A DNA stretch of 64,000 nt from Desulfospira joergensenii DSM 10085 (GTDB lineage: Bacteria; Desulfobacterota; Desulfobacteria; Desulfobacterales; Desulfobacteraceae). Location: contig NZ_ATUG01000002.1 in the NCBI RefSeq assembly GCF_000420085.1, positions 620,001 through 684,000 of the forward strand, given 5' to 3'. The position numbers and the translations under genes are program-made. Below are positions 8,160-15,946 of the stretch, piece after piece (positions within the stretch are counted from its first letter, which is position 1; each line of letters opens with the position of its first letter). The notes under the pieces were generated by a model. The model saw nothing but the letters and a program-made list of their open reading frames with translations. It made no database searches and was not told the origin of the DNA.

Positions 8160-9461
8160 TTACAGGGGCAGGTAAATTTCAGTTCCCCTGGGCAATTGGC
8201 TGAAGTCCTTAACCTTGTTCCCGGTGGTGACCCGGCCCGACGGAAAGTGGTAAACGGTCTTTTCCGATTTATAGGCAGAGCCGGCAATCCTGTATGCGGT
8301 CCGGTCCTTTGTTATTTTATGGGGACCCTGATATCCGATGATCAGCCGGGTTTTTATGGGCAGATCATCCCAGTCCGATATCTGGGCGCCTGACCGGGTT
8401 TTCCCGGAGGGCAGAAAATAGACCGTGGTTTTTTCCTTGTAGGCCTGGCCGGCATGGGACCAGGCCGTCATGGAGGTGGAGATGATTTTAACGGGAAGGT
8501 CGGGTACAGAGGCCTGTTTTTCACCGGTATCCTGGTTCAGCAGCACCCGGGTGTTGACCGGGAGGTGGCTCCAGCCGATGATTTTCTTTACCCGGTCCCC
8601 GGGAAGGGCTTTTCCTCCAGGCAGAATATAAACCGTGGTCTGGCTGTCGTAATCCTCCCCTGCAATGGACCAGGCTGAGTTTTCTTTGGATATGAGGTTG
8701 GAGGCCTGGGCAAGGATCCTAACCGATCCGGATTTCTTGTAAAAAAGGCTGTCCAGCTGGGGATCGGGCATGAGCAGTCCGGCCCTGACATCCGGATCAT
8801 GGCTCCAGGTGGGTCCCAGACCGGCCCGGGCCCTGTCAAAGTTCTTTGCGCAGCGCTTGCGCCCCCTGTGATCCTTTCTGAACCAGGGGTTGGGCAGCCC
8901 GTATGCGATCTGGCTGTGGGTCAGGACAGCCAGGTCACTGAGATTGTATACCTTTTGAAGGATGTCAATGAGCATGGCAGCCGAACGGTACTGCCTGTCG
9001 GTTAGTGGGGCATAATGGTATCCCACAAGTTCTATTCCCAGGGAAACGGAACTGATATCCTTTTGCCGGTTCCACATGGACCGGCCGGCATGATCCGCCC
9101 GGAAGGCCTTGTTCATGATTCGGTAGACCCGGCCGTTTCTTGCGATCACGTAGTTTGCATGACCCCCCGGAGTCCGGAATCCGCTTTTAAATTGTTTGCC
9201 GCGGGACACCACCCTCAGGGTGGCCTTCAGCCCCAGCTCGGAGGTATGGACAATGATATACCGGGTCTGTTTTCGCCTGATTTTCCTAAATTTTTTATTC
9301 AGCCGGTTCTGGTAATTTATGATCCCGGCCTGGAACCGTCGGTATTCGGAGTTTGTGAATCCGGGGGCGGGTTCCGGATGAATCATGATCATGCACAGGG
9401 CTGCAAAGCACAGGACCGCCCACCTGGTAAACAATTGTCTTTTGAGTCTTTTAAATTTCAC
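8160..9461 (-). CDS. Secreted N-acetylmuramoyl-L-alanine amidase with three C-terminal repeats
   Basis: This is a 433-residue protein with a signal peptide (residues 1-35, AVLCFAALCMIMI core). Residues ~65-235 are an Amidase_2/PGRP-like zinc amidase: YIIVHTSE supplies the first histidine, FRADHAGRS and GPTWSHDPDVRAG the other conserved positions, and LGIELVG the core strand. It would cleave the lactyl-peptide bond in peptidoglycan. After a linker come three tandem ~50-residue repeats (starting near residues 262, 322 and 380), each of the pattern AW..AG..Y...TTVY.LP.GK....-..W..LP..T. These are probably cell-wall or self-binding modules resembling bacterial SH3 folds. The gene stands alone; a hairpin-rich leader lies upstream. 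Confidence 0.85.
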   Translation of the reverse strand: MKFKRLKRQLFTRWAVLCFAALCMIMIHPEPAPGFTNSEYRRFQAGIINYQNRLNKKFRKIRRKQTRYIIVHTSELGLKATLRVVSRGKQFKSGFRTPGGHANYVIARNGRVYRIMNKAFRADHAGRSMWNRQKDISSVSLGIELVGYHYAPLTDRQYRSAAMLIDILQKVYNLSDLAVLTHSQIAYGLPNPWFRKDHRGRKRCAKNFDRARAGLGPTWSHDPDVRAGLLMPDPQLDSLFYKKSGSVRILAQASNLISKENSAWSIAGEDYDSQTTVYILPGGKALPGDRVKKIIGWSHLPVNTRVLLNQDTGEKQASVPDLPVKIISTSMTAWSHAGQAYKEKTTVYFLPSGKTRSGAQISDWDDLPIKTRLIIGYQGPHKITKDRTAYRIAGSAYKSEKTVYHFPSGRVTTGNKVKDFSQLPRGTEIYLPL

Positions 9462-9526
9462 CGGCCTCTCTTCTTTGTTTATATCCCCGTATCCGGAAAA
9501 CAGGTATCATATATGAATCCGCTGGG

Positions 9527-9556
9527 AAACAAAAGCCCCGGTTTGAAGTCCGGCAC
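9527..9556 (-). terminator. Possible intrinsic terminator (minus strand)
   Basis: Read on the minus strand, GCCGG, an eight-base loop and CCGG(GGC) are followed by TTTTGTTT. The stem is short (four GC pairs plus imperfect extension). It lies 66 bases before the amidase start and could end transcription from the upstream oxidoreductase gene or act in the amidase leader. Confidence 0.45.
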
Positions 9557-9741
9557 CTCCCCTTGCAAAGGAGTTTAAAATTCAAACCCCTCTGGATCTT
9601 TCAGTTGATTTTAAAAGTCCGGGAACCGATATCCATGCCTTGGGCCAGGGGGAAAGAGCATTGAGAATTTCATTTTTTTGTACGGGGCGGGATGAACAGA
9701 ATAAGGCCGGTCACGGCCAAAGGAAAATGTTTTTTTGTATG

Positions 9742-9789
9742 GATCCTGCATGGATGATTCTTCAACAGAAAAATCATCCATGCAGGATC
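9742..9789. repeat. 18-base perfect inverted repeat, 12-base loop
   Basis: GATCCTGCATGGATGATT at 9742-9759 is exactly complementary to 9772-9789, with loop 9760-9771. It lies 45 bases after the stop codon of the minus-strand oxidoreductase. Neither strand shows a clean T-run after the stem, so it is not a standard terminator; it may protect an mRNA 3' end. Confidence 0.85.
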
Positions 9790-9834
9790 TGAATTCAGGT
9801 CTGAAATGAACCGGTTATATCTCCGGCAAAGAAA

Positions 9835-11112
9835 TCAAATTCTTCTCTGGACAAAATGGTATAGTCTTGACCCGGCCTCATAGAACAGACCCCTTAAGGT
9901 TCGCATGGAAACCGGCTTGATCTCGGATACGGGCAGGGGGATGTCCTCCACGGAGCCGCCGGATATGTATTCGGCCAGAAGCTTGCCGAATACCGTTCCC
10001 GGACCGATGCCCCGGCCGTTGTAACAGGTGACCATGGCCATGTTCTTGCCCATGATGTGAAATCTCGGGATATGGTTGGTGGTCATGGCGATTCTGCCGA
10101 ACCAGCCGTGTTCAAATTCAATGTTTCCCACCTGGGGGAAGACCTTTTTTATGCTCCTTTTTGCCCAGGCCCGGTTGAGGTTCCAGGCAGTTCCTTCCAC
10201 CTTGCCCACGCTGCCGATGATGAGGCGTCCCGCCTCGTCCAGTCGATAGGAAGAGAGGATGAGATTGGTATCCCAGGCGCCGTTTTTCCCCGGCAGTACG
10301 GTTTTCAAGATATCCGGGTCCAGGGGGGGAGTGGCAAACTGAAAATAATTAAAGGGAACGATGTTTTTCATCTGGTCCTTGAATGCCGCTTCCGGGTATC
10401 CGTGGACGGCGACAATAACGGATTTTGCCCTTACCGATCCCGAGGGCGTGGTCAAATGCCAGGAATGATTTTCCCTTTTGAGATCCAGGACAGGGGTGCG
10501 GTCATAAAGGGCGGCCCCTTCTTTTAAGGCGGCTCCTGCCATTCCATAGGCATAGGACAGGGGCTGGATGGTTCCGGCCCTTTTATCCAGAAGGGCCCCG
10601 AGAAAAGCCCGGGTCCCCAGCTTCTCTGCCGCCTCTTCCCTGTTGAGCAGCTTGACGGGTGCTCCCAGGGCCATCCATTGTTTTTCCCTTTCCTGGAGCG
10701 CCTTAAGCCCGGCTCTGGAGTCTGCGCAGTGAAGTGTGCCGTGATGCCAGGGCTCACATTCTATGCCGTATTTTTTGATATTGCCGTAGACCAGATCCGG
10801 GGAGGCGCCCAGGATGCGGATCAGTTGCTCTCCATGCTTTTGCCCCACCAGCTTGATGACATCCTCGGGCATGAGCCAGAGTCCGGCATTGACCAGGCCC
10901 ACGTTCCTGCCGGCCCCTCCGAAACCCACATGGTTTGCCTCCAGGAGGGTGCAGTCTTTTCCGGCCAGGGAGAGTTGCAGGGCTGCGGAAAGGCCGGTAT
11001 ATCCCCCGCCGATGATGGCCACTTCTGTTTTTATATCCCTTTGAAGGGATTTCAGGTCTGGTTTTCCGTTTGCCGTTGCTTCCCAGAGCCCGTGTGTAAT
11101 ATTGGATTCCAT
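9835..11112 (-). CDS. FAD-dependent amine oxidoreductase (PuuB/DadA-like)
   Basis: This is a 425-residue protein of the DAO family. The FAD dinucleotide fold is VAIIGGGYTGLSAALQL at about residues 31-47, followed by the GFGGAGRNVGLVNAG segment typical of gamma-glutamylputrescine oxidase-like enzymes. The second FAD-contact region near the C-terminus is TCYNGRGIGPGTVFGKLLAEY. It probably oxidises a secondary or primary amine or amino acid; the substrate is not evident. It is transcribed divergently from a GntR-type regulator 198 bases away, with a palindromic candidate operator between them, so it is likely the regulator's target. Confidence 0.85.
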   Translation of the reverse strand: MESNITHGLWEATANGKPDLKSLQRDIKTEVAIIGGGYTGLSAALQLSLAGKDCTLLEANHVGFGGAGRNVGLVNAGLWLMPEDVIKLVGQKHGEQLIRILGASPDLVYGNIKKYGIECEPWHHGTLHCADSRAGLKALQEREKQWMALGAPVKLLNREEAAEKLGTRAFLGALLDKRAGTIQPLSYAYGMAGAALKEGAALYDRTPVLDLKRENHSWHLTTPSGSVRAKSVIVAVHGYPEAAFKDQMKNIVPFNYFQFATPPLDPDILKTVLPGKNGAWDTNLILSSYRLDEAGRLIIGSVGKVEGTAWNLNRAWAKRSIKKVFPQVGNIEFEHGWFGRIAMTTNHIPRFHIMGKNMAMVTCYNGRGIGPGTVFGKLLAEYISGGSVEDIPLPVSEIKPVSMRTLRGLFYEAGSRLYHFVQRRI

Positions 11113-11148
11113 GATTTTATCTCCATCAAAACAGTTATGATGTTTTTA

Positions 11149-11158
11149 TGGTATACCA
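11149..11158. promoter_or_regulatory. Candidate GntR operator TGGTATACCA
   Basis: TGGTATACCA is a perfect palindrome with near-symmetric T-rich and A-rich flanks, 36 bases upstream of the FAD oxidoreductase start and in front of the divergent GntR gene. It fits the TGGT..ACCA pattern of the FadR/FCD branch. Confidence 0.5.
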
Positions 11159-11310
11159 AAAAAATTCTTAATGTCAACTCAAAAGAACTTGAGTTTTTTT
11201 ATCTGTTTTATCATACTGTCTTCTGCGATCTGGGAAATAAAGATCAAAAGGGTTTATTAAACCATACCCCAAAATTAAACACGGTATTTAAATGAGGGAT
11301 AAAGCTCCTA

Positions 11311-11964
11311 TTGAATCATGATATCTATAACAGACTGAAGGAACGGATTGTATTTTTAGAAGCCGCTCCCGGTTCCATCCTAAAGGAGCAGATCCTGGCA
11401 AAGGAGTTCGGTGTCAGCCGGACCCCCCTTCGAACCGTCCTGTTCCGCCTGGAGTGGGAACATCTGGTGAAAATTCTTCCCAGAACCGGCATCCAGGTGG
11501 CCGAACTGGAACTCAACACCATCACCAATGTCTTCCAGGCCCGGCTGGAACTGGAGGCGGTCATCGGAACCATGGCCGCTGAAAGGTTTACCCGCCCCCA
11601 TTTTAAGCGCCTGGATGAATTTGCGGTCCAATGCGAGAGCCTGCTGGATCACAAGGACCCCAGGGCCCTGGGAAACCTGGATATGGAGATCAAACAGCTG
11701 TTTTACCAGACCGCGGACAACCCCTTTCTCATCGAGATGTCAGAGCGGCTCTATGCCCTGACCTTCCGTCTCTGGTACTTTAACATGGTCAAGATGGACA
11801 ATATGACCTGGAACCTGGAAGTCTTTTCCGTTAAAGAGGATCTGGCCGATCTTTCCCAAACCCTGGAAACCGGAGATCCGCAGCTTGTGGGACAGGCCAG
11901 AAAGGCCCAGCTTCTCAAACATCTGAAGCGGATCCGGTCCAGGTTTCTGGGCCTGTCCGAATAG
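11311..11964 (+). CDS. GntR-family transcriptional regulator, FCD-like
   Basis: This is a 217-residue protein with a TTG start; a GAGGG lies 12 bases upstream and no better start is visible. The winged helix is at the N-terminus: LKEQILAKEFGVSRTPLRTVLFRLEWEHLV is the usual GntR recognition region, shown here in the range of residues 24-53. The C-terminal helical domain resembles FCD (ARLELEAVIGTMAAERF), but the metal-binding histidines of classical FCD proteins are missing at DMEIKQLFYQTADNPF (normally D..FH). It therefore probably binds its effector without a metal. It is divergent from the amine oxidoreductase and likely controls it. Confidence 0.85.
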   Translation: MNHDIYNRLKERIVFLEAAPGSILKEQILAKEFGVSRTPLRTVLFRLEWEHLVKILPRTGIQVAELELNTITNVFQARLELEAVIGTMAAERFTRPHFKRLDEFAVQCESLLDHKDPRALGNLDMEIKQLFYQTADNPFLIEMSERLYALTFRLWYFNMVKMDNMTWNLEVFSVKEDLADLSQTLETGDPQLVGQARKAQLLKHLKRIRSRFLGLSE

Positions 11965-11967
11965 ATT

Positions 11968-12741
11968 TTATTTTTTCCCTTCCATGGCGGCCTGGACAAA
12001 CTCCAGGGTGGCCCTGACCTCCGGATTGAGCAGGGTGTCGCACATTCCCGACTTCCAATCTTCCTGCTGGAGTTCCTGCCTGATCTTTTCGGCGGTATCC
12101 TTTTTCAGCATGTGCTTGATCTGGATAAAGGGGCGGTTGGGGGTATCGATCCACAGGGAGATGATCTCCCCGGCACGGGAAAGGAGGTTCTCTTCTTCCA
12201 CCACCTCGTCCACAATCTGGAGTTCCCTGGCCCGGTTCACGTCCATCATCTCCCCGAAGTACATCACATCCCGGTATTTTTTGTCGGAGTCCAGGCCGAA
12301 CCGCATGACAGCGGTCTGGGCAATGGAAAGCCCCAGCCCGATTTTAATCTCGCTCATGCCCAGCTTGATCTTGGGATGGTTCTTGACAATCCTGTAATCC
12401 GAGGCCATGGCCAAAATCATTCCCATGGCGGCGGAATGGCCGTTCATGGCCGTGACCACCGGCTTGGTACAGGTAAAGAAATTCACCAGGATGTTTTCCT
12501 GCTCCGTAAAAAAATCAATCACCTCTTCCCGGGTGGTGAAATTGATGAACATGGGCAGGCTGAACCCGCTTGAGAAAAACCGTCCTTCCCCGGTCAGGAC
12601 AAGGCCTTTCAGGGCCGGATCGTCGTTGACCTCTTGCACGGCCTTGTCCAGCTGCCTCAGGGTATTCAGATCAATGGCATTGGTCCTGCCGTCGGTTAGT
12701 TTTAGGATGAGGATATTGTCTTGGTTCTCTTTCACCAGCAT
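11968..12741 (-). CDS. Enoyl-CoA hydratase/isomerase (crotonase) family protein
   Basis: This is a 257-residue protein of typical crotonase length. The fold is recognisable from GLVLTGEGRFFSSGF (first oxyanion strand) and TAMNGHSAAMGMILAMASDYRIV (second oxyanion loop and conserved helix) at about residues 47-61 and 96-118. The position of the catalytic Glu of hydratases in the MGMIL..ASDYR region is not conserved, and GMSEIKIGL follows. Sequence alone cannot distinguish isomerase from hydratase; it resembles Delta3,Delta2-enoyl-CoA isomerase-like members. It is convergent with the GntR gene, with only three bases between stops, and divergent from the Mop operon. Confidence 0.87.
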   Translation of the reverse strand: MLVKENQDNILILKLTDGRTNAIDLNTLRQLDKAVQEVNDDPALKGLVLTGEGRFFSSGFSLPMFINFTTREEVIDFFTEQENILVNFFTCTKPVVTAMNGHSAAMGMILAMASDYRIVKNHPKIKLGMSEIKIGLGLSIAQTAVMRFGLDSDKKYRDVMYFGEMMDVNRARELQIVDEVVEEENLLSRAGEIISLWIDTPNRPFIQIKHMLKKDTAEKIRQELQQEDWKSGMCDTLLNPEVRATLEFVQAAMEGKK

Positions 12742-13093
12742 GGTTGGAGTTTCCTCTGTTTTAGGTTAAATGTTCCTTCTCATCTGCTGAACAATGTTTT
12801 TTGTATATCATATTTGAATTTGAAATCCAAAAAATCAATGGGCTATTTTCAAATAATTCGCTGGTGCCGACTTCTTCACGGATTTTGGTCCTGATTTTTC
12901 CGGATTAAGGCCAGCTGATCATAAAAGAAGGATTGTTGTTATTGGATATTATCGGTTTATTTTACTCCCAACCTTCTTTTTTTATTTTCTATTCTTGACT
13001 AATAAGAGATTCAAATATAAAAAAATAACATTGAAGTCTGTCGGAAATCTTAGGATCAAAACCAAACCCGTTAACCTGAAAAAGGGGAAACTC
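12742..13093. other. 352-base divergent promoter region before the Mop operon
   Basis: This AT-rich spacer lies between the crotonase (left) and the aldehyde oxidoreductase (right). TTGACT at 12995 and TATAAA at 13016 could form a promoter, though the 15-base spacing is short (TAAAAA at 13018 gives 17). No metal- or molybdenum-responsive operator (ModE-like) or riboswitch fold was recognised. Confidence 0.45.
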
Positions 13094-15814
13094 ATGATTA
13101 AAAAACTATTGCGAGTCAATGGAATCGCCAGAACCCTTCTGGTCAATGAAGAAGATAAATTATCCTCTGTGCTCCGGGACAATCTTTTGTTGACCGGGGT
13201 CAAGGTGGGATGCGGACAAGGCCAGTGCGGGGCCTGTAATGTAATTCTCAACGGGAAATTGGTCAGATCCTGCGCCACCCGGATGAAGCGGGTGGAGGAC
13301 GAGGCAGAGGTCACCACTGTAGAGGGGATCGGCACCCCGGACAACCTCCACCCCATCCAGGCGGCCTGGATGGTCCACGGCGGGGCCCAGTGCGGGTTCT
13401 GCACCCCGGGGTTCATTGTCTCCTGCAAGGCCCTGCTGGATGCGATTCCCTCTCCCACCCGGGAGGATATCCGGGCCTGGTTCCAGAAGTATCGAAACGC
13501 CTGCCGGTGCACCGGATATAAGCAGCTGGTGGACGCGGTCATGGATGCGGCCCGGGTTCTACGGGGCGAAATCGCCATGGAAGATCTTTTTGCCAAACTG
13601 CCCGAAGACGGCAGGATATGGGGCACGAGCTTTCCCAGACCCTCGGCCCTGGCCAAGGTCACAGGCACCTGTGATTACGGCGCAGACCTGGGGATCAAGA
13701 TGCCTCCGGGCACTCTGCGTCTGGCCCTGGTCCAGGCCGAGATCTCCCATGCCAACATAAAGGGAATCGATACGGCAGAAGCCGAGGCCATGCCCGGGGT
13801 ATACAAGGTGGTGACCCACAGGGATGTAAAGGGAAAGAACCGGATCTCCGGCCTGATCACTTTTCCCACCAACAAGGGGGACGGCTGGGACCGGCCCATT
13901 CTCTGTGATGAAAAGGTGTTCCAGTTCGGAGATGCCATTGCCATTGTCTGTGCGGACACGGAAGAGAATGCCAAGGCAGCGGCCAAAAAGGTAAAGGTCG
14001 ATCTTGAACCCCTGCCCGAGTATATGAGTGCCCCGGCGGCAATGGCCGAGGATGCCATGGAAATCCACCCGGGCACCCCCAATGTCTACTATACCCAGGC
14101 CATTAAAAAGGGAGAAGAAACCCAAGCGATTTTTGACAGCGCCGATGTGGTGGTGGAAGACGATTTTTACGTGGGGCGGCAGCCCCATATGCCCATTGAG
14201 CCGGATGTGGGGTTTGCCTATCCGGGCGAGGACGGGAAACTGACCATTCACTCCAAATCCATCGGCATCCACCTTCACCACGCCATGATCGCCCCGGGCC
14301 TCGGCATTGATCCGGAAAAACTCACCCTGGTTCAGAACCCGGCCGGCGGTACATTCGGATATAAGTTCTCCCCCACCATGGAAGCCCTGGTCGGGGTGGC
14401 GGCCATGGCCACGGAAAAACCCGTGTTCCTCAACTATACCTGGTTTCAGCAGCAGACCTATACGGGCAAACGTTCCCCCTTCTTTGTCAATGTCCGCCTG
14501 GCCGCAGACAAGGACGGCACCCTCAAGGCCATGGAAAGTGACTGGACCGTTGACCACGGACCCTATTCCGAGTTCGGGGACCTTCTGACCCTGAGGGGGG
14601 CACAATTTATCGGGGCCGGATACAATATTCCCAATATAAGGGGAGAGGGACGGACCGTCTGTACCAACCATGCCTGGGGATCCGCCTTCCGGGCATACGG
14701 ATCTCCCCAGAGTGAATTCTCCTCGGAAGTACTCATGGATATTCTGGCGGAAAAACTGAACATGGATCCCTTTGACCTGAGGGTGAAAAATATCTACCGG
14801 GAAGGATCCACCACCCCCACGGGCCAGGTTCCCGACGCCCTCAGTTTCCCTGAGATGTTTGAGATCCTCAAGCCCAAATACGAGGCAGCCAAGGCCGATG
14901 CCGCTAAAAAATCCACGGAGGAAGAAAAATACGGGGTGGGCCTTTCCGTCGGGGTTTACGGCTGCGGTCTGGACGGTCCGGACAGTTCTGAAGCCCGGGT
15001 TCAGCTCAATGAAGACAATACCATCACCCTGTTTAATTCCTGGGAAGACCACGGCCAGGGCGCAGACATGGGTTCCCTGGGAACGGCCCACGAGGCCCTT
15101 CGTCCCATGGGAATTACACCCGAACAGATAAAGCTGGTAATGAACGACACCTCCATCACCCCCAACTCCGGCCCTGCCGGGGGCAGCCGCTCCCAGGTGG
15201 TCACGGGCCAGGCCATTAAGGCGGCCTGTGAAATGCTTGTGGGAGCCATGAGAAAAGGGGACGGAAGCTTCCGGAATTTTGAAGAGATGAAGGCCGAGAA
15301 TATTCCCGTGGAGTATACCGGCACCTGGACCGCCCCGGCCACCAATTGCGATGAAAACGGCCAGGGCAATCCATTTGCCTGTTATACTTATGGTGTTTTC
15401 ATGGCCGAGGTCTCGGTTGAAATGGCCACGGGCAAGACCACGGTCCATAAGATGACGGCAGTGGGCGATGTGGGCAAGATCAACAACCAACTGGTGGTGG
15501 ACGGCCAGATGTACGGAGGCATGGCCCAGGCCATCGGCCTGGCCCTGTCCGAGGATTATGAGGACATCAAGAAGCACTCCACCATGGTGGGAGCCGGATT
15601 TCCTTACATCAAATCCATTCCCGACGACATGGAACTGATCTACGTTGAAACGCCCAGGGAGCACGGTCCGTTCGGGGCATCCGGCATCGGTGAACTTCCC
15701 CTGACCTCACCCCATGCCGCCGTGATCAACGGGATTTACAATGCGGCCAGGGTCAGGATCAAGCGCCTGCCCGCCACTCCGGACAAGGTGCTGGAAGCCA
15801 TCAAGGCATTGTAG
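13094..15814 (+). CDS. mop: Single-chain molybdenum aldehyde oxidoreductase (Mop type)
   Basis: This is a 906-residue protein, almost exactly the length of the Desulfovibrio gigas enzyme (907). The start at 13094 follows AAAGGGGAAA; the frame extends 5' without homology. The N-terminal plant-type 2Fe-2S domain has CGQGQCGAC and a later Cys in KLVRSC. The second 2Fe-2S domain has CGFCTPGF and CRCTG (about residues 100-140). The rest is the molybdopterin-binding region with AFRAYGSPQSEF and, near the C-terminus, GASGIGELPLTSPHAA, whose Glu is the catalytic base. It oxidises aldehydes to carboxylic acids with water as oxygen donor in the cytoplasm. It is first gene of a seven-gene accessory operon, but a strong hairpin separates it from the second. 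Confidence 0.95.
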   Translation: MIKKLLRVNGIARTLLVNEEDKLSSVLRDNLLLTGVKVGCGQGQCGACNVILNGKLVRSCATRMKRVEDEAEVTTVEGIGTPDNLHPIQAAWMVHGGAQCGFCTPGFIVSCKALLDAIPSPTREDIRAWFQKYRNACRCTGYKQLVDAVMDAARVLRGEIAMEDLFAKLPEDGRIWGTSFPRPSALAKVTGTCDYGADLGIKMPPGTLRLALVQAEISHANIKGIDTAEAEAMPGVYKVVTHRDVKGKNRISGLITFPTNKGDGWDRPILCDEKVFQFGDAIAIVCADTEENAKAAAKKVKVDLEPLPEYMSAPAAMAEDAMEIHPGTPNVYYTQAIKKGEETQAIFDSADVVVEDDFYVGRQPHMPIEPDVGFAYPGEDGKLTIHSKSIGIHLHHAMIAPGLGIDPEKLTLVQNPAGGTFGYKFSPTMEALVGVAAMATEKPVFLNYTWFQQQTYTGKRSPFFVNVRLAADKDGTLKAMESDWTVDHGPYSEFGDLLTLRGAQFIGAGYNIPNIRGEGRTVCTNHAWGSAFRAYGSPQSEFSSEVLMDILAEKLNMDPFDLRVKNIYREGSTTPTGQVPDALSFPEMFEILKPKYEAAKADAAKKSTEEEKYGVGLSVGVYGCGLDGPDSSEARVQLNEDNTITLFNSWEDHGQGADMGSLGTAHEALRPMGITPEQIKLVMNDTSITPNSGPAGGSRSQVVTGQAIKAACEMLVGAMRKGDGSFRNFEEMKAENIPVEYTGTWTAPATNCDENGQGNPFACYTYGVFMAEVSVEMATGKTTVHKMTAVGDVGKINNQLVVDGQMYGGMAQAIGLALSEDYEDIKKHSTMVGAGFPYIKSIPDDMELIYVETPREHGPFGASGIGELPLTSPHAAVINGIYNAARVRIKRLPATPDKVLEAIKAL

Positions 15815-15875
15815 ATATTACACTGATCAGAACCGGGACGGCCGGCCCTGCCTACCGTCCCCCCATTACAGAGGC

Positions 15876-15928
15876 GTCCGCCGGAATCGGGTACAAAGAT
15901 GATTTCTGATTCCGGCGGACTGTTTTTG
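15876..15928 (+). terminator. Intrinsic terminator/attenuator between mop and downstream genes
   Basis: A perfect 13-base GC-rich stem (15876-15888 with 15908-15920) with a 19-base loop is followed by TGTTTTTGATTTTTT. It lies 61 bases after the mop stop and 26 bases before the next start. It should lower expression of the accessory genes relative to mop. Confidence 0.88.
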
Positions 15929-15946
15929 ATTTTTTGACTCGACGCC

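Larger units (their letters stand above)
9462..9834. other. 373-base gap holding hairpins between two leftward genes
   Basis: On the minus strand this spacer follows the FAD oxidoreductase gene and precedes the amidase gene. It contains an 18-base perfect inverted repeat (9742-9789), and closer to the amidase two GC-rich hairpins of which the second is followed by TTTTGTTT. No open frame of interest was seen. Confidence 0.6.

Noticed and set aside
9535..9556. On the minus strand GCCGGACTTCAAACCGG resembles the anticodon arm of selenocysteine tRNA (UCA anticodon).
   Set aside because: No T arm with GTTCGA-type loop, no long variable arm and no acceptor stem could be found around it; it is better read as a hairpin with a T-run.
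13559..15664. A 701-codon open frame opposite to the aldehyde oxidoreductase gene.
   Set aside because: It is a shadow of the GC-rich coding frame; the protein is full of G, H and P runs and has no family features, while the plus strand encodes an intact enzyme.
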